Part shown: piece after piece, positions 14,531 through 22,921 of the stretch
Position numbering within the stretch: the first letter of the stretch is position 1
Layout: every line of letters starts with the position of its first letter
DNA from: JAKJGV01 sp964617565
GTDB taxonomy: Bacteria; Verrucomicrobiota; Kiritimatiellia; CAIQIC01; JAGNIJ01
Length of the DNA stretch: 64,000 nucleotides
Direction: 5' to 3'
Assembly (NCBI GenBank): GCA_964617565.1
Contig: CAZTYH010000005.1
Location: 3,293-67,292 of the forward strand
The notes under the pieces: model-generated
Database searches by the model: none
What the model saw: the letters and a program-made list of their open reading frames with translations, nothing else
What the model was told of the DNA's origin: nothing
Program-made: the position numbers and the translations under genes

Positions 14531-17509
14531 ATGAGATCAGGCAAAGCCACCATCGTGCTTGCATCCATCTTCTGTATGGTCCATGGACTGGGATGGGCGC
14601 AAGGTCTCTCGGACTTCGAAGCGCTCCTGGACGAGATCAGCAGCGAACCCGCCGCAGATGTTGTTGTTGCGCCGGTGGCGCCGGTGGTGGAGGAAGAACC
14701 ACAACAGGAGTTGGGCTTTGACGAGGAAACGGCTGTTGAAGTCGAAGTGCCGGCCGTAGAGGTCGAAGAGGAGCCCGAAATGGTTCCTCCTGCAATGGTA
14801 GATGAAGATCCTTTTCTCGAAGAAGTCCCTGTGGACGAAGTTCCGGTGGAGATTGCTCCTGTAGAAGTGGATGCCTTTGAGGCGCCGGCTGAAGATCCGC
14901 TTTTTATTGAAGAACCGATTCGCATGGCGCCGGTCGCCGCACCCGAGTGGGAGGAAGAAGCGGTTGAGCCGGTTGAGGAAGTCGTGGAAGAAGTGCCTGC
15001 GGATGAGCCTCCGGCGATTGTAGCGCCGAAAGTGCCCGCCAAGCCGACAGCGGAAGCAAAGAAAGCGGCTGCGCTGGCCGCACAGCAGGAGGAAGTGCGC
15101 AGGCAGGCCAAGGAAGCGCAGGGGTTAAAGAACCTGGAAGAGGGATACCGGCTGCTCGCGGCAGGCGATTTCCCGAATGCATTGAAGCAATTTGAAGAAG
15201 CGATGAAGAATCTGCCGGACCGTCCGCAGAACCAGGAGGCTCGTGCCCGTGCCCGATGGGGCAACGCGGAATCGGAATTCCGGATTGCTTCCGACTATTA
15301 TCGCCGTCGCGAAAATCTTGCTGAAGCCCGCCTTTCCTGCGAGCGCGCCTTGAGAATGGTTCCGGAGCATACCGGTGCTGCAGCATTGCTGAAAAGAATC
15401 ACTCGCCTGGAAGAAGTCCTGGCGCAGCCTGTTCCCCCGAAAAAGCGTCCGGATGTGGTCGAGAAGTCCAAGAAGGTTGACGAACTGATCCGGGAAGGAC
15501 GCCAGTATTTCGACCTGGAAGATTACAACCGGGCGGAACTTCTGTTCGAGCGTGTACTGATTGAGGATCAGTATAACACGGACGCCATGCGGTATCTCAA
15601 GAGGATTGAAGATCGCCGCTTCAAGATCAGCAGCACGGAGAGGGATGCGACTACGGCCAACATGATCCGCCAGGTCCGCGATGCGTGGAATCCGCCGACG
15701 CGCGAAGAAGTTGTTTTGCCGGAAGACGTTATTCGCGGAGCGGTGGTACAGCCAAAGACTCCTGCGCAGCGCCTGCAGGACAAGATGACGCGAATCATGA
15801 TTCCGTCCATCGAGTTCCGCCAGGCGAATATCGTGGATGTGGTGAACTTCCTGGTTGAAGCCAGCCGCGCGGGTGATGAAGAGGGTACGGGCGTAAATAT
15901 CATTCTTAATTTGAGCGTTCCCGGCCAGGATGCGGCTCCAGCGCCTTCAGCGCCGATGCCTGCGACTGATCCGTTCGGGTTCCCGGCCGCCGGCGGTGGT
16001 TTTGATGATTTCTTCGGTGAGACACCGACTGCCACTGCAGCTCCTTCCATGGGCGCAACGCCGATGACTCGTACGATCACCCTGAATCTCCGCAGGATTT
16101 CGCTTCTTGATGCGGTGAAGTACATCACGGAAGTAGCGGGACTGAAGTTCCGCGTTGAAGATAACGCGGTAATCATCACTCCCGCGGGCGTTGTTTCCGG
16201 GCGTGTCGTGACGCGGATGTATCCTGTTCAGCCCTCGATTGTGGATGTGATCGTGGAGCGCGAGGAAACCGCCGAGAAGGGCCGCACGGGCGACTTCATT
16301 GAAATGGGCGGCGGAAGAACCACTTTCAAGCGCGGCGATGTGAAGGACTTCTTCGAAAAGGCCGGTGTGCCGTTCCCGGTAGGAACATCCATCACGTATA
16401 ACCAGGCGATCAGCCAGTTGATCGTGGCCAATACGCCGGAAAACCTGGATATTTTCGAGCGCATTCTTGCGAATCTCAACGTGGTCCCGAACCAGGTGGA
16501 GATTGAGGCCCGGTTCGTGGAAGTCAGCCAGAACGACATGGAAGAGTTGGGTCTTCAGTGGATACTTACGGATAACTGGGAAGTGGCCACCAAGCAGGGC
16601 GGCGGTTTTGTGGGGAACCAGGAGCGGATTGATGTGCTGGCAGATCCCGATGGTTTGACGAAGGGGAATCGCTTCTTCGCCTTTGACCGCACGACGGCGG
16701 CGATTGATCCGGCATCTCCTGTTACCCTCGGCGCTAATCAGAGTCCGTTGGGTGGGATTCTCAGTGTGGCCAGCGTGTTGACGAATCCGGAAGTTAAGAT
16801 GATTCTTCACGCGCTCTCGCAACGCGGAAATTCCGACCTGCTTTCGGCTCCGCGGATCACCACGCGCAGCGGTGTGAATGCGACCATCCAAGTGGTTCGC
16901 GAAATCATTTATCCGACAGAGTTCGAAGTGACCCAGCCGACGATTCAGAGCGAGGGTAACTTGGTGACACCGCCCACGGTGACCCCGGGTTCGTTCGAAA
17001 CGCGGGAAGTGGGCGTGATCCTGAATGTAACTCCTACGGTTGGCCCGGATGGATACACTATTGACCTGACAATGGTCCCGGAGGTTGCCGAGTTGGTGGA
17101 CTGGATTCAGTATGGTTCCGAAGTGACGATCAGCTCTCCGATTCAGAACCCGTTGACGGGTCTCTTGATCGGATCGCGTGAGAATCGCTTCCGTTACAAC
17201 ATCCCTCAGCCGGTGTTCAGCAGCCGCAACGCCACGACCAGTATCGTGATCTGGGATGGCCAGACGGTTGTCATGGGTGGTTTGATTCGCGAAGAACTTG
17301 TGACGTACAAAGACAAGGTTCCTCTGCTGGGTGATATTCCTATTCTGGGCCGCTTGTTCAGGAGTGAGGGCCAGCGCAGCCGGAAGACCAATTTGCTGAT
17401 CTTTGTTACTGCGCGACTGGTGGATCCGGCCGGAAAGCCGATTCACAAGGCGGAAACAATGACGATGCCGGGTGGGGCGCGGCCTGCGGATGTTGTGGCA
17501 GCTCAGTAA
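14531..17509 (+). CDS. Secretin, PilQ/Amuc_1098-like outer-membrane channel
   Basis: The product has 992 residues. ATG 14531 has GAGGAGGAG about 9 bases upstream and gives a signal peptide ending 'GLGWAQ'; the frame itself extends back to 14486. Residues about 37-173 are an acidic Val/Glu/Pro-rich low-complexity stretch. TPR-like repeats follow ('LEEGYRLLAAGDFPNALKQFEEA' near 200, another near 310). Short N-domains come next ('MIPSIEFRQANIVDVVNFLVEA' near 423, 'ITLNLRRISLLDAVKYI' near 515). The secretin barrel (about 650-965) carries the signature 'VPLLGDIPILGRLFRS'. Secretins form the outer-membrane pore for pili or type II secretion. As the last gene of the locus it provides the exit gate for the complex encoded upstream. 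Confidence 0.88.
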   Translation: MRSGKATIVLASIFCMVHGLGWAQGLSDFEALLDEISSEPAADVVVAPVAPVVEEEPQQELGFDEETAVEVEVPAVEVEEEPEMVPPAMVDEDPFLEEVPVDEVPVEIAPVEVDAFEAPAEDPLFIEEPIRMAPVAAPEWEEEAVEPVEEVVEEVPADEPPAIVAPKVPAKPTAEAKKAAALAAQQEEVRRQAKEAQGLKNLEEGYRLLAAGDFPNALKQFEEAMKNLPDRPQNQEARARARWGNAESEFRIASDYYRRRENLAEARLSCERALRMVPEHTGAAALLKRITRLEEVLAQPVPPKKRPDVVEKSKKVDELIREGRQYFDLEDYNRAELLFERVLIEDQYNTDAMRYLKRIEDRRFKISSTERDATTANMIRQVRDAWNPPTREEVVLPEDVIRGAVVQPKTPAQRLQDKMTRIMIPSIEFRQANIVDVVNFLVEASRAGDEEGTGVNIILNLSVPGQDAAPAPSAPMPATDPFGFPAAGGGFDDFFGETPTATAAPSMGATPMTRTITLNLRRISLLDAVKYITEVAGLKFRVEDNAVIITPAGVVSGRVVTRMYPVQPSIVDVIVEREETAEKGRTGDFIEMGGGRTTFKRGDVKDFFEKAGVPFPVGTSITYNQAISQLIVANTPENLDIFERILANLNVVPNQVEIEARFVEVSQNDMEELGLQWILTDNWEVATKQGGGFVGNQERIDVLADPDGLTKGNRFFAFDRTTAAIDPASPVTLGANQSPLGGILSVASVLTNPEVKMILHALSQRGNSDLLSAPRITTRSGVNATIQVVREIIYPTEFEVTQPTIQSEGNLVTPPTVTPGSFETREVGVILNVTPTVGPDGYTIDLTMVPEVAELVDWIQYGSEVTISSPIQNPLTGLLIGSRENRFRYNIPQPVFSSRNATTSIVIWDGQTVVMGGLIREELVTYKDKVPLLGDIPILGRLFRSEGQRSRKTNLLIFVTARLVDPAGKPIHKAETMTMPGGARPADVVAAQ

Positions 17510-17530
17510 GCGGCAGCGATCAGGCGATAT

Positions 17531-17558
17531 TGTCGTTCCGAGCGCAGCGAGGAATCTC
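17531..17558. repeat. Short dispersed repeat of the 'CCGAGCGCAGCGAGGAATCTC' type
   Basis: This lies in the 217-base space after the secretin gene. TGTCGTTCCGAGCGCAGCGA followed by GGAATCTC is a widely distributed intergenic motif in bacterial and metagenome-derived genomes. It occurs once here. No hairpin terminator was recognised in the rest of the gap. Confidence 0.45.
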
Positions 17559-17726
17559 CATGAGGTTCATCAGGCGGAGTCTCTCAATTCGGAGGCTTTG
17601 TCGTGAGAGCGATCGCGAGATATATCGAACTTGTTCCCGGCAAAGCTCGCGACAGGGAGCTTGAATTGTAGAATAATCTGATCTTTGCTCAGAGACCGGA
17701 CCGGCACCTGACACCTTAAAGAATTC

Positions 17727-18620
17727 ATGTCCACACAAACGTTGCTTCTCGTTGACGGAACTGGCGTGGCCTATCGGGCTTTTTATGCCATTGCCGAGCT
17801 TTCGACAAAGGCAGGACGCCCGACCAACGCGGTGTTCGGTTTTGTGAAGATGCTGCATCAGCTTCAGCAGGTTTGGAAGCCGACCCATTGGGCCGTGGTG
17901 TTTGACGGAGGGGTGCCCGAGGAGCGGTTGGCCGCGTTGGCTTCTTACAAGGCGCAGAGGCCTCCCATGCCTGACCGCTTGAGGGACCAGTTGGAAGCCA
18001 TCAATGAGTTTCTCAAGCGATCGAGAATCGCCGGGATTCGATTGGAAGATCAGGAGGCCGATGATGTGCTCGCGACCCTGACGGTGCGGGGCAGGAGCGC
18101 CGGGATGGAAATTTTTATCGCTTCAAGCGACAAGGATCTTTTCCAGTTGGTCGGCGAACAGGTGTCCGTTGTGCCTCCGTCAAAGGCGGGAGCGCGCATG
18201 GGACCGGCGGAAGTGCTGGAGAAGACGGGCGTGCCTCCCGAGAAGATACCGGACTGGTTGGCGCTTACAGGGGATTCGGTGGACAACATCCCTGGCGTTC
18301 CCGGAGTCGGCCCGAAAACAGCGGCTAAGTTGCTGAGCGAATTTGGGTCGTTGAAAGCCGTTCGCGAAAACATTGCAAAGGTTTCTTCGGCGAGACTGCG
18401 CGAAGCATTGACATCGAATTGGAATGATGTGGAGAGAAATCTGGGCGTGGTGACCCTGCGCAAGGACCTGGATGTGCCGGGCGATTGGGGCGATTTGATA
18501 GTGCGCTCACCGGATGCGGCAGCCCTGATAGCGTTTTATGATGAGATGGAATTCAAGGGCATGGCCGAAGCGCTGCGCAAGGCATATAGCGAAGGTCCCA
18601 TGCTGGATCTGGGGGTGTGA
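17727..18620 (+). CDS. Stand-alone 5'-3' exonuclease / flap endonuclease (PolA N-domain type)
   Basis: The product has 297 residues, against about 290 for the N-terminal domain of DNA polymerase I. It opens with 'LLLVDGTGVAYRAFYAI', where the aspartate is metal-binding. It then has 'AVVFDGGVPEERLAALASYKAQRPPMPDRLRDQL' and 'LEDQEADDVLATL', with the acidic cluster that binds the second metal. 'IASSDKDLFQLV' and the helix-three-turn-helix 'GDSVDNIPGVPGVGPKTAAKLL' follow. All expected acidic residues are present. It would remove RNA primers and 5' flaps during Okazaki fragment processing. The protein stops without polymerase domains and the downstream gene is unrelated, so this is either a separate exonuclease beside an intact polA elsewhere or a split PolA. 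Confidence 0.88.
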   Translation: MSTQTLLLVDGTGVAYRAFYAIAELSTKAGRPTNAVFGFVKMLHQLQQVWKPTHWAVVFDGGVPEERLAALASYKAQRPPMPDRLRDQLEAINEFLKRSRIAGIRLEDQEADDVLATLTVRGRSAGMEIFIASSDKDLFQLVGEQVSVVPPSKAGARMGPAEVLEKTGVPPEKIPDWLALTGDSVDNIPGVPGVGPKTAAKLLSEFGSLKAVRENIAKVSSARLREALTSNWNDVERNLGVVTLRKDLDVPGDWGDLIVRSPDAAALIAFYDEMEFKGMAEALRKAYSEGPMLDLGV

Positions 18621-18668
18621 GGATTGGAGTGGTGGAGGAATGGGGTCGTACGCGTAACTCGCAATTGA

Positions 18669-20690
18669 ATGAAAATGCTCATCTCCAAAAAAACAGCTTT
18701 TGCACTAGCCATCCTCGTGTTGTCTGTCGTTGGACTGTCAATAAGGCGTCATGTGATGGCAGTGCAGGCAGCCACCCACGAAATGGAATTGCCTTTCACC
18801 ATGGAGAGCGCATTACACTTCCGGCGCATCCAGATGATATTCGATGACAAGCCGTTACCTGAGAGAGATCCTTTCGTGCAGTATCCCGAGGGCGTGGTTG
18901 TTCGGGAAACGGATACCATCGGCGCGGAATATGTCTATGCGGCACTGGCACGCCTGTTTCCTTCGCGCATGACATTGACGTCCCGGCTGAGGTGGGTTCA
19001 GCCTGCGTGGTTCTGCCTTGGGATTCCACTGATGGCCTGCTGGCTCTGGTTCTGGCGGAAATCGGCGTGGGGCGCCATCGTTGCGGCGGCGTTTTATGCC
19101 GTAGCGCTTGGATCGGTAATCCGGTCCACTGGTCAGGAATTGTCGCATGAGAATTTCGCTTTGCCATGGTTGCTTGCGCATCTTGCGTGTGATGCGATTG
19201 CGGGAGCGAGCGTTTCCACCCGCCGGCGACGATTTTCAACAATTGCCTCGGCGCTGGCTCTCGGCATTGCACTTGTGACGTGGGACATGATCCAATTCTA
19301 CGTTTTTCTGTGGATGGTCATGCAGGCGTTCCGGACCGTGAGGACCCGTGGACAACCGTCGCATGGCTGGTTCCTGCACATGGCGGTTTTGATTGTATTG
19401 GGATCGGTCAATCCCTACCTGAGAAGGCATGGATTCCTGTGGTCTCCGGCCATGCTTCTGGGATACGGGGTTTTTCTGGGTGTATTCCTCAGATCGCGTA
19501 TATCCAGAGGTATTTGCGGGGCGCGCTGGGATCGCAGGTGGGTCTTTGCCCTTATCGCACTTCTGCCATTGGTTGCCGGCCTTCTTTTGCCGGGGTTCTA
19601 TGGTGACGCCTACGGGCACTTCGGGGCCCTCTTGACGGCCAAAATCCGTTTCCTGAATCAGAAACCGGCCGTTCCCTCCCTGTTGACCTTCGACCAGCGG
19701 ATCATGTGGGTGCCGGCGCTGCATTCTGCAAACATGGCCTTGACGTTTACCCTTTTCCCTGCGATATTACTTCTAAGTTTAGCGGCGATTCTGGTTCTAA
19801 GCTTTCGCGCTGGCGATAGATCCGATCCCAAATTTCTTCAACTTTTATTCTTTTTTGTGATTTCGTTTGTGGCGTTTGTGTTCTTTGTCAGGTTCCAGGT
19901 TTTCCTGGTTTTGTTCATGTCGGCCTTGCTGGGCCTCTGGGCCGCGGCAGCGGAACGGATGAGAAGATGGTTCTGGCGATGGGTTACGCTCATTGTCCTG
20001 CTCTACGGGGTCACCGTCGAGGCGGCTCACGTGGTGCGTCATGCCGAGCTGTGGGGGCGGAGTGGCGTTTACTACAGGGAACTCACCGAACTCGCTGATT
20101 GGCTTTCCAGGCATTCGGCGCCGGACGCGGTGCTTGCGAATTTCGGATTGAGTGGTACGGTTCTGACATATGGAGGCTGTCCTGTCATCCTGCATCCCAA
20201 GTTCGAACAGCCGGACATCCGCGCACGGGTAAGAGAATACGGGGAGCAACTGTTTAAGGGGACCGATAGAAGTTTTCGGGACTGGGCGGATCAGTATGGC
20301 GCGGAATATTACGTGTATGCGATGGGTGAGTTTGCCCCCATTTCGCCGGAACGGCAGATGCGATATTTCGTGGACGCGCTGAATCCGCCGAACGATTGTC
20401 CCGCGCGAATTTTCGAGTTCACGCCGGAAGGAAGTCCGTTCTTCAGGTTTTTGTGGGGGAACAGGAAGTACAGGGTGTACAAGATCCTGACTCAAGGAGA
20501 TGAGGCGTTGGCCGAGCGATACAGTGTGGAGGGGCGGAAAGCCCTGGAGGAAGGGCTTCTGGATGCGGCGGAATATGCAGCCGTGGAAGCGCTGCGGTTG
20601 AATCCGTACAACAGGGAAGCGCAACGCGTGATGAAACACGTCGGGGCATTGAAGGATCAGGGTTTTCAACAGGGTCATGAAGTCGAATAG
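18669..20690 (+). CDS. Polytopic membrane glycosyltransferase resembling STT3/PglB oligosaccharyltransferases
   Basis: The product has 673 residues with about a dozen hydrophobic segments in the first 450. The first loop carries 'ESALHFRRIQMIFDDKPLPERDPFVQYPEG', the arrangement of acidic residues and 'DPxxxYPxG' found in the first external loop of STT3-type (GT66) enzymes. 'RSTGQELSHENFALPWLL' resembles their second acidic motif. The C-terminal third is soluble, with 'NFGLSGTVLTYGGCPVILHPKFE', and ends in a TPR-like pair ('YSVEGRKALEEGLLDAAEYAAVEALRLNPYNREA'). No clear WWDYG motif was found, so a GT39/GT83-like enzyme remains possible. Such proteins transfer lipid-linked sugars to substrates at the outer face of the inner membrane. 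The coaE start overlaps its end by 14 bases. Confidence 0.6.
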   Translation: MKMLISKKTAFALAILVLSVVGLSIRRHVMAVQAATHEMELPFTMESALHFRRIQMIFDDKPLPERDPFVQYPEGVVVRETDTIGAEYVYAALARLFPSRMTLTSRLRWVQPAWFCLGIPLMACWLWFWRKSAWGAIVAAAFYAVALGSVIRSTGQELSHENFALPWLLAHLACDAIAGASVSTRRRRFSTIASALALGIALVTWDMIQFYVFLWMVMQAFRTVRTRGQPSHGWFLHMAVLIVLGSVNPYLRRHGFLWSPAMLLGYGVFLGVFLRSRISRGICGARWDRRWVFALIALLPLVAGLLLPGFYGDAYGHFGALLTAKIRFLNQKPAVPSLLTFDQRIMWVPALHSANMALTFTLFPAILLLSLAAILVLSFRAGDRSDPKFLQLLFFFVISFVAFVFFVRFQVFLVLFMSALLGLWAAAAERMRRWFWRWVTLIVLLYGVTVEAAHVVRHAELWGRSGVYYRELTELADWLSRHSAPDAVLANFGLSGTVLTYGGCPVILHPKFEQPDIRARVREYGEQLFKGTDRSFRDWADQYGAEYYVYAMGEFAPISPERQMRYFVDALNPPNDCPARIFEFTPEGSPFFRFLWGNRKYRVYKILTQGDEALAERYSVEGRKALEEGLLDAAEYAAVEALRLNPYNREAQRVMKHVGALKDQGFQQGHEVE

Positions 20691-21303
20691 CGGCGCGATA
20701 AGGGGCCTTGCGATCGGGATTACCGGCGGCATCGCTTGCGGCAAGAGCGAAGTGGCAAGAGCGTTTTCGGCCCTGGGTGCTGAAACGGCCGATGCGGATG
20801 TGCTTGCGCACGAAGCAATCAGGCCGGGCGAGCCGGCCTATGATCGGGTCGTGGCGCGATTTGGAAGGGAAATAGTAGGACCTGGGGGAGAGGTGGATCG
20901 CCGGCGCCTTGGCGAAGTGGTGTTTCAGCGCCCTGCCGAAAGGGCGGCGCTGGAGGCGATCATTCATCCGGAGGTTATCAAGGCCCTGAAGCAATGGGTG
21001 AATGAGGTGACAGCGCGCGGTGCATATGCGGCGGCCACGGTGCCGTTGCTGTACGAGGTGAACCTGGTGAATTTATGGGATTCGGTGGTTTGCGTGAGAG
21101 CCCCTGTTGAGTTGGTAATCCGCAGGCTGCGCGCGCGCGGATTGACAGAAGAGATGGCGAAAGCCCGTATTGCGGCGCAAATGCCGGTCGAGGAAAAAGC
21201 CAAAAAGGCGGATTACGTGATTGAGAACAGCGGGTCGCTTCAGGAGTTGAGCGAGCAGGCCCGGAGCGTGTGGAACGATTTGCTGAGAAAAGGAGCGCAG
21301 TGA
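20677..21303 (+). CDS. coaE: Dephospho-CoA kinase
   Basis: The product has 208 residues. The P-loop 'GITGGIACGKSEVARAF' is at residues about 12-28. 'ADADVLAHEAI' follows, with the conserved DAD of the substrate-binding region, then 'RRRLGEVVF', 'HPEVIKAL', 'VPLLYEV' and the lid 'RLRARGLTEEMAKARIAAQMPVEEKAKKADYVIENSG'. It phosphorylates dephospho-CoA at the 3' hydroxyl, the last step of coenzyme A synthesis, in the cytoplasm. The length is typical. The start overlaps the preceding membrane-protein gene by 14 bases and rho starts 2 bases after the stop, so these are co-transcribed. Confidence 0.93.
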   Translation: MKSNSGAIRGLAIGITGGIACGKSEVARAFSALGAETADADVLAHEAIRPGEPAYDRVVARFGREIVGPGGEVDRRRLGEVVFQRPAERAALEAIIHPEVIKALKQWVNEVTARGAYAAATVPLLYEVNLVNLWDSVVCVRAPVELVIRRLRARGLTEEMAKARIAAQMPVEEKAKKADYVIENSGSLQELSEQARSVWNDLLRKGAQ

Positions 21304-21305
21304 AC

Positions 21306-22784
21306 ATGCCTGAGTACAGACAGCACAGAGGAAAGAGATCAAGACCTGGGCGCGGGAACCGTATGGATTCGCGCGATTCCGTAGGCCAGACACGGGCCAT
21401 GCAGCAGGACCCCGGATTCAAGGAGGAAAGAGCCGTGCAGCAGGAAAACAACAACGGACAGAATCAGCAGCCGGTGAACGGACAGGGCGAAGGCGCTGCT
21501 GTCGAAACAAAGCCTCAGCAGGGAACAGGCAAGACCCTCAAGCTGTTCGATCTGCAGACCATGCCCGTCCCGGAGATCCAGAGGATCGCGGACAGTTATG
21601 GCCTCCAGGATCTGGGCGCGTTGCGCAAGCACGAGTTGATTTTCGAAATCCTGAAAGCGAACGCGCGCCTGAACGGCACGATGTATGGCCGCGGCGTGCT
21701 GGAAATTCTGCCGGATGGCTTCGGGTTTCTGCGGTCACCGTATTACAACTATCTCCCATGCCCGGAGGACATCTATGTGTCCCCATCACAGATCCGCCGT
21801 TTTGCGCTCAGGACCGGTGATCTCGTGGAAGGCGAAATCCGCGCGCCGAAGGACAAGGAGCGTTTCTTTGCCCTTCTGAAGGTGGACCGCATCAACAGTG
21901 ATGAGCCCGATAAGTCGCGGAACAAGGTTCCGTTCGAGAACCTGACTCCTTTGTTCCCCAACCGGCGCCTCGTGCTTGAGACGAACAAGGAAGAGATTTC
22001 CATGCGGGTCATGGACCTGCTTACGCCGATCGGCATGGGGCAGCGCGGCCTGATTGTTGCCCCGCCGCGTACCGGTAAGACGGTGCTGCTGCAGCAGGTA
22101 GCGAACAGTATTTCCGCCAACAATCCTCAGGTTAAATTGATCGTACTGCTCATTGATGAACGTCCGGAAGAAGTGACGGACATGGAGCGGAATACGAAGG
22201 CCGAAGTTTTAAGTTCCACCTTCGACGAGCCGCCGGAACGGCATGTACAGGTGGCCGAAATTGTCATTGAAATGGCGAAGCGCATGGTGGAATGCGGACG
22301 GGATGTGGTGATCCTGCTCGACAGCATCACGCGTCTCGCGCGTGCCTACAACACGCTGCAACCGCACAGCGGCAAGATCCTCTCCGGCGGTGTGGACGCG
22401 AATGCGCTGCACAAGCCGAAGAGATTCTTCGGCGCGGCGCGAAATATCGAAGGCGGTGGAAGCCTGACGATTATCGCCACGGCGCTGGTGGATACGGGCA
22501 GCAGGATGGATGAGGTAATCTTCGAAGAGTTCAAAGGCACCGGCAACATGGAGCTTGGGCTCGATCGGCATCTCGTGGACAAGCGCATATTCCCGGCGAT
22601 CAACATCGAAAAGTCGGGTACGCGCAAGGAAGAACTGCTGCTGCATCCGGATGAATTGAGCAAGATATGGATTCTCCGGAAGGCGTTGAACGGAGTTCCC
22701 CCCGTGGAAGCAATGGAATTGCTTGTCAACCGCCTGAAGAAGACGGGAAGCAACGCGGAATTCCTCATGGGCCTGCAGGGTTAG
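21306..22784 (+). CDS. rho: Transcription termination factor Rho
   Basis: The product has 492 residues from ATG 21306, preceded by AAAGGAGCG at about 8 bases; the open frame runs back to 21270. A basic and glutamine/asparagine-rich N-terminal extension (about residues 1-75) precedes the Rho N-terminal domain ('LFDLQTMPVPEIQRIADSYG'). The cold-shock-like RNA-binding domain follows ('GVLEILPDGFGFLRSPYYNYLPCPEDIYVSPSQIRRF'). The RecA-type ATPase core has Walker A 'APPRTGKT', 'LLIDERPEEVTDM' and Walker B 'VVILLDSITRLARAYN'. The motif 'GGVDANALHKPKRFFGAARNIE' matches the secondary RNA-binding loops. It is a homohexameric helicase that ends untranslated transcripts. The extension is typical of Rho outside Proteobacteria. 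Confidence 0.96.
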   Translation: MPEYRQHRGKRSRPGRGNRMDSRDSVGQTRAMQQDPGFKEERAVQQENNNGQNQQPVNGQGEGAAVETKPQQGTGKTLKLFDLQTMPVPEIQRIADSYGLQDLGALRKHELIFEILKANARLNGTMYGRGVLEILPDGFGFLRSPYYNYLPCPEDIYVSPSQIRRFALRTGDLVEGEIRAPKDKERFFALLKVDRINSDEPDKSRNKVPFENLTPLFPNRRLVLETNKEEISMRVMDLLTPIGMGQRGLIVAPPRTGKTVLLQQVANSISANNPQVKLIVLLIDERPEEVTDMERNTKAEVLSSTFDEPPERHVQVAEIVIEMAKRMVECGRDVVILLDSITRLARAYNTLQPHSGKILSGGVDANALHKPKRFFGAARNIEGGGSLTIIATALVDTGSRMDEVIFEEFKGTGNMELGLDRHLVDKRIFPAINIEKSGTRKEELLLHPDELSKIWILRKALNGVPPVEAMELLVNRLKKTGSNAEFLMGLQG

Positions 22785-22921
22785 CGTCTTTTTGTGGGGG
22801 ATGTTTGCGGTAGATGAGCGGGGTAGCCCTGACTTGACGGCAGGCCGGGGGTTCCCTAATGTAAGCCGCCTTTGAAGAGGCGCTGAATGCATCCAGACTT
22901 CCGATGGAGGTTGAATCCGGA

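Noticed and set aside
15947..17446. 499-codon open frame on the minus strand
   Set aside because: It lies wholly inside the secretin gene. Antisense frames of this kind arise from GC-rich codon bias, and the translation has no recognisable motif.
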